Shown here one piece after another: positions 60,434 through 64,000 of a stretch of 64,000 bases of DNA. Within the stretch, counting starts at the first letter, position 1. Every line of letters starts with the position of its first letter. The stretch comes from Iris pallida (Eukaryota > Streptophyta > Magnoliopsida > Asparagales > Iridaceae). The stretch is taken from positions 47,074,192 to 47,138,191 of the forward strand of contig JANAVB010005597.1 of assembly GCA_029216955.1 (NCBI GenBank), written 5' to 3'. Below the pieces are notes generated by a model. It was not told the origin of the DNA. It ran no database searches and saw only the letters and a list, made by a program, of their open reading frames with translations. The position numbers and the translations under genes were made by a program.

Positions 60434-62964
60434 ACAACGCTCTTCGGTCGTTGCAAACACAAGTAACGACCGTCTACCATAATCAAATAGTCCCGTCTCA
60501 AGGAGTCTTCATAGTCCCTCCCCGAAGCCGAGACGAAGGCACCATCATCTCGGGCAAAATCGAGCATCGTCGGAACCTCCCGTCGATCGAGCCCGAACCT
60601 GATACCGGCAGAGTACAAGTCTATAGATACACGGATGCGGCTAAGCACATCATCCAAAAGATGGGCTACGACCTGAAAAGCAATAAAGGCCTAAACTACG
60701 GCAAGGGTCGGCATCTCCCTGTCCGGCTTTCGATGCCCAATGGAAAGCCACAGGATTACTATAATCGGACTCGACGGGGGTTAGGCTATGTCACGCCGCC
60801 ATCAACTCCAGAGAGTTCAGACGCAGAAGACATAGAACATTCCCACTCGTCAGAAGCATCGACGTGGGACTCCGATACCAGTATCGGATCAGTCTTCAGG
60901 AAAGTGCTGTCAGCTAACATGACATCGATGCAACCTCAGAAAGATGAAGGCGAAGACCAACCGCCGGAACCCTTCGAAGAGGAACCCTGGGCTCAACGCC
61001 TAGGAGAACAATGGGAGTCTCGTTTTGAGTTACGAGAACCTCCCACCGAAGACGAGGTCGAGCAGATCGACCTCGGGGATGGGTCTTCTTCTAAACCCAT
61101 CTTTATCAGCAAAAGCTTGGAAGGAGAAGACCGAGAATCTTTAGTCCAACTGGCTAAGGAGTATATCGACGTCTTCGCCTGGAGCTACGAAGACATGCCG
61201 GGTCTCGATCCACAGATCACGATGCATAGGTTGAACATCTTACCAGATGCCAAACCTATCAAACAACAACAGCGACGCTTCCGTCCGGATATTATGAACG
61301 CCATCAATCAGGAGGTGGACAAACTCTTGACCAGTGGCTTCATCCGTGAGGAACAACACCCGGACTGGGTAGCCAACGTCGTCCCTGTCACCAAGAAGAA
61401 CGGGAAGATACAAGTCTGTATCGACTTCAGGGATCTCAACTCTGCTTGCCCGAAGGATGAATTCCCGCTCCCAATCACCGATGTAATGATCGACAACACA
61501 TGTGGCTTTGAACGCATGTCCTTCATGGACGGGTATTCAGGCTACAATCAAATCAAGATGTTCCCCGATGACGCAAAACACACGTCATTCAGGACTCCAA
61601 AGGGTGTTTTCTGCTACACAGTAATGCCCTTCGGCTTGAAGAACGCCGGTGCAACGTACCAGCGAGCTATGAGCACCATCTTCCGTCAACATCTTCGCAA
61701 GACAGTTGAGTGCTATGTTGACGACATCGCAGTCAAGAGCCGCCTCAAAAGAGATCACCTACAGGACCTAAAGACGGTCTTCGATCTCATGCGGGCACAT
61801 CAACTCAAAATGAACCCCGCTAAATCCTTCCTGGGGGTTTCTAGCGGCAAATTCTTGGGCTTTGTTATCACGGCAAAAGGCATTCATGTCGATCCCGAGA
61901 AGACTAAAGCCATCCTTAACATGGACCCTCCGAAGAACCTTCGAGAACTTCGGGGCTTACAGGGACGTTTGGCATACATCCGGAGGTTCATAGCAAACCT
62001 CTCCGGTAAATGTCAACCCTTTACTCAGCTCATGAAGAAGGGAGTCTCTTATGTCTGGACAGAGGAGTGCCAAAAGGCTTTCGACGACATCAAGGCTTAC
62101 TTAACAAGCCCGCCAGTCCTAGTGGCACCTGTCGTCGGCAAACCATTCCTCCTCTACGTCCGTGCCATGGATCATTCCCTCGGCGCTTTGCTGGCTCAAA
62201 ATAGCGATGCAGGCTACGAGCAAGCAATCTACTACCTCAGTCGAACACTCATCGGGGCCGAACACCGGTATAACCCCGTTGAAAAGGAGTGCTTGGCTTT
62301 GGTGTTTGCCATTCAGAAGACTCGTCATTACGTCTCGGGCCAGACAATTCACGTCATCTCCCGAGTCAATCCGCTCAGAGTTCTCATGACGAAGCCAGGG
62401 TCATTAAACTCCCGGCTGGCTACATGGGCGATCCTACTAACACCATACAACATGGTGTTTGTCCCGCAGAAGGCAGTCAAGGGTCAGGCTCTGGCTGACT
62501 TTTTAGCAGCACACCCCATCCCAGAATCTTCAAAACTCTATGAAGACATCCCGGACGAAGTCCAAGAATCAAACGTCACTGAAGGAAGCCCCGTTTGGCG
62601 GATGTTCTTCGATGGCGCTTCAAGAACGGGCCCCAATGGCCAAATCATCGCAGGAGTGGGGGTAGTCTTAGTCTCCCCCGATCAGCTGGTCATCCAGCGC
62701 GCATACTCCCTTTCGAAGCCGTGCTCCAACAATGTTGCTGAGTACAATGCACTCGTCATGGGACTCCAGCTAGCACAACAGCTGGGGGTGGATCATCTGG
62801 AAGCCTACGGCGACTCGAAACTCATCGTAAACCAGATTCGAGGGCAATACGAGGTTCGCCATGAAGATTTGATCCCTTACCATGAAGTTGCATTGAACAT
62901 CATTTCAATCTTCACTGGGTTCTTCATCGAACATGTACCCCCGCCTACAAAACTTGGAGGCTGA
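60382..62964 (+). CDS. Pol: G-patch, reverse transcriptase, RNase H and second RNase H, element I
   Basis: An 860-residue frame, -1 relative to gag-protease. A G-patch-like segment (KMGYDLKSNKGLNYGKGR) lies near residue 95, an RGLGYVTPP block follows, and the pre-RT YIDVFAWSYEDMPGLDP block near residue 265. RT spans about 300-480 with VCIDFRDLNSACPKD, FMDGYSGYNQI and the active site CYVDDIAVKS. A first RNase H follows (AMDHSLGALLAQ, EKECLALVFAIQKTRHY). A second RNase H starts near residue 740 (MFFDGASRTGPNG, NVAEYNALVMGL, AYGDSKLIVNQI), with Asp-Glu-Asp kept. Two RNase H domains mark the Tat lineage. The frame is lost at 62938-62942, a run of five C. Confidence 0.9.
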   Translation: MSFNYSCLPHWNAMYTLDNALRSLQTQVTTVYHNQIVPSQGVFIVPPRSRDEGTIISGKIEHRRNLPSIEPEPDTGRVQVYRYTDAAKHIIQKMGYDLKSNKGLNYGKGRHLPVRLSMPNGKPQDYYNRTRRGLGYVTPPSTPESSDAEDIEHSHSSEASTWDSDTSIGSVFRKVLSANMTSMQPQKDEGEDQPPEPFEEEPWAQRLGEQWESRFELREPPTEDEVEQIDLGDGSSSKPIFISKSLEGEDRESLVQLAKEYIDVFAWSYEDMPGLDPQITMHRLNILPDAKPIKQQQRRFRPDIMNAINQEVDKLLTSGFIREEQHPDWVANVVPVTKKNGKIQVCIDFRDLNSACPKDEFPLPITDVMIDNTCGFERMSFMDGYSGYNQIKMFPDDAKHTSFRTPKGVFCYTVMPFGLKNAGATYQRAMSTIFRQHLRKTVECYVDDIAVKSRLKRDHLQDLKTVFDLMRAHQLKMNPAKSFLGVSSGKFLGFVITAKGIHVDPEKTKAILNMDPPKNLRELRGLQGRLAYIRRFIANLSGKCQPFTQLMKKGVSYVWTEECQKAFDDIKAYLTSPPVLVAPVVGKPFLLYVRAMDHSLGALLAQNSDAGYEQAIYYLSRTLIGAEHRYNPVEKECLALVFAIQKTRHYVSGQTIHVISRVNPLRVLMTKPGSLNSRLATWAILLTPYNMVFVPQKAVKGQALADFLAAHPIPESSKLYEDIPDEVQESNVTEGSPVWRMFFDGASRTGPNGQIIAGVGVVLVSPDQLVIQRAYSLSKPCSNNVAEYNALVMGLQLAQQLGVDHLEAYGDSKLIVNQIRGQYEVRHEDLIPYHEVALNIISIFTGFFIEHVPPPTKLGG

Positions 62965-64000
62965 CGCTCTAGCTGGCCTCGCAGCCTCATTGGCCGCGCC
63001 CCTTGGGACTCAACACTATGTCACGGTAACTGGCCGAGACTTGATTTGTCCCAGAAACAACCTATGTTTGTAAATGGCTCACGCCATGCCGACAAATACT
63101 GGGGTTAATGTCCGAGACTGGAGGTTCCCGTTCATCGACTTCGCTGTCTACGGAATCCTTCCAGAAGACCCGAAGGAAGCCGTCTCAGTCAGGAGACGCT
63201 CTCTTCGATTCTACTACGATACAGCCACTAAAACGCTGTACCGACGCTCCTTCGACGGGCTTCTCCTTCGATGCCTGTCTAACGAAGAAGCGGCCGAAGC
63301 TCTTCGAGAAGCTCATGACGGAACTTGCGGAGCTCACCAACCAGGGCCTAAGTTGCAAGATCGACTGCGACGTATGGGCTACTACTGGCCAACCATGGTT
63401 GCCGACGCAGTGGAATATGCTAAGAAGTGCCATGCATGCCAACTTCATGCAGACTTCATACATACACCATCTGAACCTCTACATCCTACAGTCGCCTCCT
63501 GGCCATTCGAAGCCTGGGGCATGGACATTGTAGGGCCAATCACCCCTCTTCATCGAGAGGACACCGCTTCATCTGGCCATCACCGATTATTCTCAAATGG
63601 GCGGAAGCAGTCCCACTAGCAGAAGTAAAAGCTCCAGGGTGGTCAGCTTTATCAAAAACCATGTTTACCGTTTCGGGGTACCCGGCGAATCATCCATGAC
63701 AATGGTCCTCAGTTTATCAGCCACATTTTCAGCAGGTTCTGTGACAAGAATCGCATTCAAAACGTGGCCTCAACCGCTACAATCCGGCAGCAACGGATTG
63801 GCCGAGGCGTTCAACAAAACTATCGTCAGGCTACTCAAAAGTGTGTCATCCAACAAACGCGATGGGCGAAAAGCGTGGCGAATGCCTTTGGGCTACCGCA
63901 CAACGGTACGGACCCCAACAGGCAACACTCCATTCTCCCTGGTCTACGGGAGCGAAGCAGTACTGCCTCTCGAGATACAGATACTCGCCGGTGGCAATCA
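62942..64000 (+). pseudogene. End of second RNase H and integrase, element I (broken)
   Basis: After the one-base shift the frame resumes with NLEADALAGLAASLAAPLG, the end of the second RNase H, up to a TAA at 63071-63073. Then 63074-63619 reads the integrase N-terminus with an H2C2 finger (His in EAHDGTCGAH, Cys in KKCHACQ) and the core start with the first catalytic Asp in WGMDIVGP. Small indels near 63565-63600 shift the frame; later pieces show KWAEAVPLAEVKA, FIKNHVYRFG, an IHDNGPQF-like second Asp block with one indel, and the region of the catalytic Glu (ANGLAEAFN-like). Non-functional as it stands; runs off the window. Confidence 0.82.

Larger units (their letters stand above)
53413..64000 (+). 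mobile_element. Tat/Ogre-like Ty3/gypsy retrotransposon, element I (right end off-window)
   Basis: A 2.35 kb 5' LTR, a Tat-type primer site, an ORF1, gag-protease, a G-patch, RT-RNase H with a second RNase H, and an integrase follow each other in the order known for the Tat lineage of plant Ty3/gypsy elements. Coding DNA is GC-richer than the surroundings. One in-frame stop, a one-base frameshift, a second stop and integrase frameshifts make this copy defective, though long open frames suggest recent activity. Confidence 0.9.

Overview
The window is nuclear DNA of a flowering plant. It is AT-rich, full of LTR retrotransposons with LTRs of 1.4-3.7 kb, and carries TA/GA microsatellites, plant TATA boxes and AAACCCTA telo-boxes. 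It holds a RICESLEEPER-type hAT transposase, plant chromoviruses with a chromodomain, and a Tat/Ogre-like Ty3/gypsy element with two RNase H domains. The species cannot be told from the sequence. I found no host single-copy gene and no tRNA, rRNA or CRISPR array. Almost everything is a layered stack of transposable elements, named A to I here.

Left part (1-41353). The oldest recognisable layer is a hAT transposon on the minus strand (5' end about 41353, cut at 7448). A copia-type element C (7866-38307, minus, target duplication AGCTC) sits inside its transposase, and the transposase reading frame resumes across the insertion. The left LTR of C was hit by solo LTR D (9086-11969, duplication CTTAC). 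The internal region of C was hit by the non-coding, LARD-like gypsy element E (15681-34885, plus, duplication GAGCA). The 3' LTR of E was hit by chromovirus F (22592-32344, minus), which has large deletions in gag and pol. The far C-terminal side of the hAT is cut by a fragment of an LTR (B, 7238-7448), itself interrupted by LARD-like element A (before 1 to 7237, plus), a relative of E.

Middle part (41354-45645). A short spacer carries a second hAT-like terminus at 41464. It is followed by solo LTR G (41498-43924, duplication GATTT), of the same family as B, then unassigned AT-rich DNA and a very long cluster of TA microsatellites.

Right part (45646-64000). Chromovirus H (minus) has a 3.7 kb LTR and a decayed pol (protease, RT, RNase H, integrase, chromodomain) but no gag. 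Its other LTR is cut at 53412 by element I, a Tat/Ogre-like Ty3/gypsy element (plus) that runs off the window. I has a 2.35 kb LTR, a Tat-type primer-binding site, an N-terminal ORF in frame with gag-protease, a pol with G-patch, RT, RNase H and a second RNase H, and an integrase broken by several lesions.

The genes do not form a pathway; each coding piece belongs to its own element. The main interest lies in the insertion order, the conserved non-coding boxes shared by unrelated LTRs, and structured tandem repeats inside solo LTR D.
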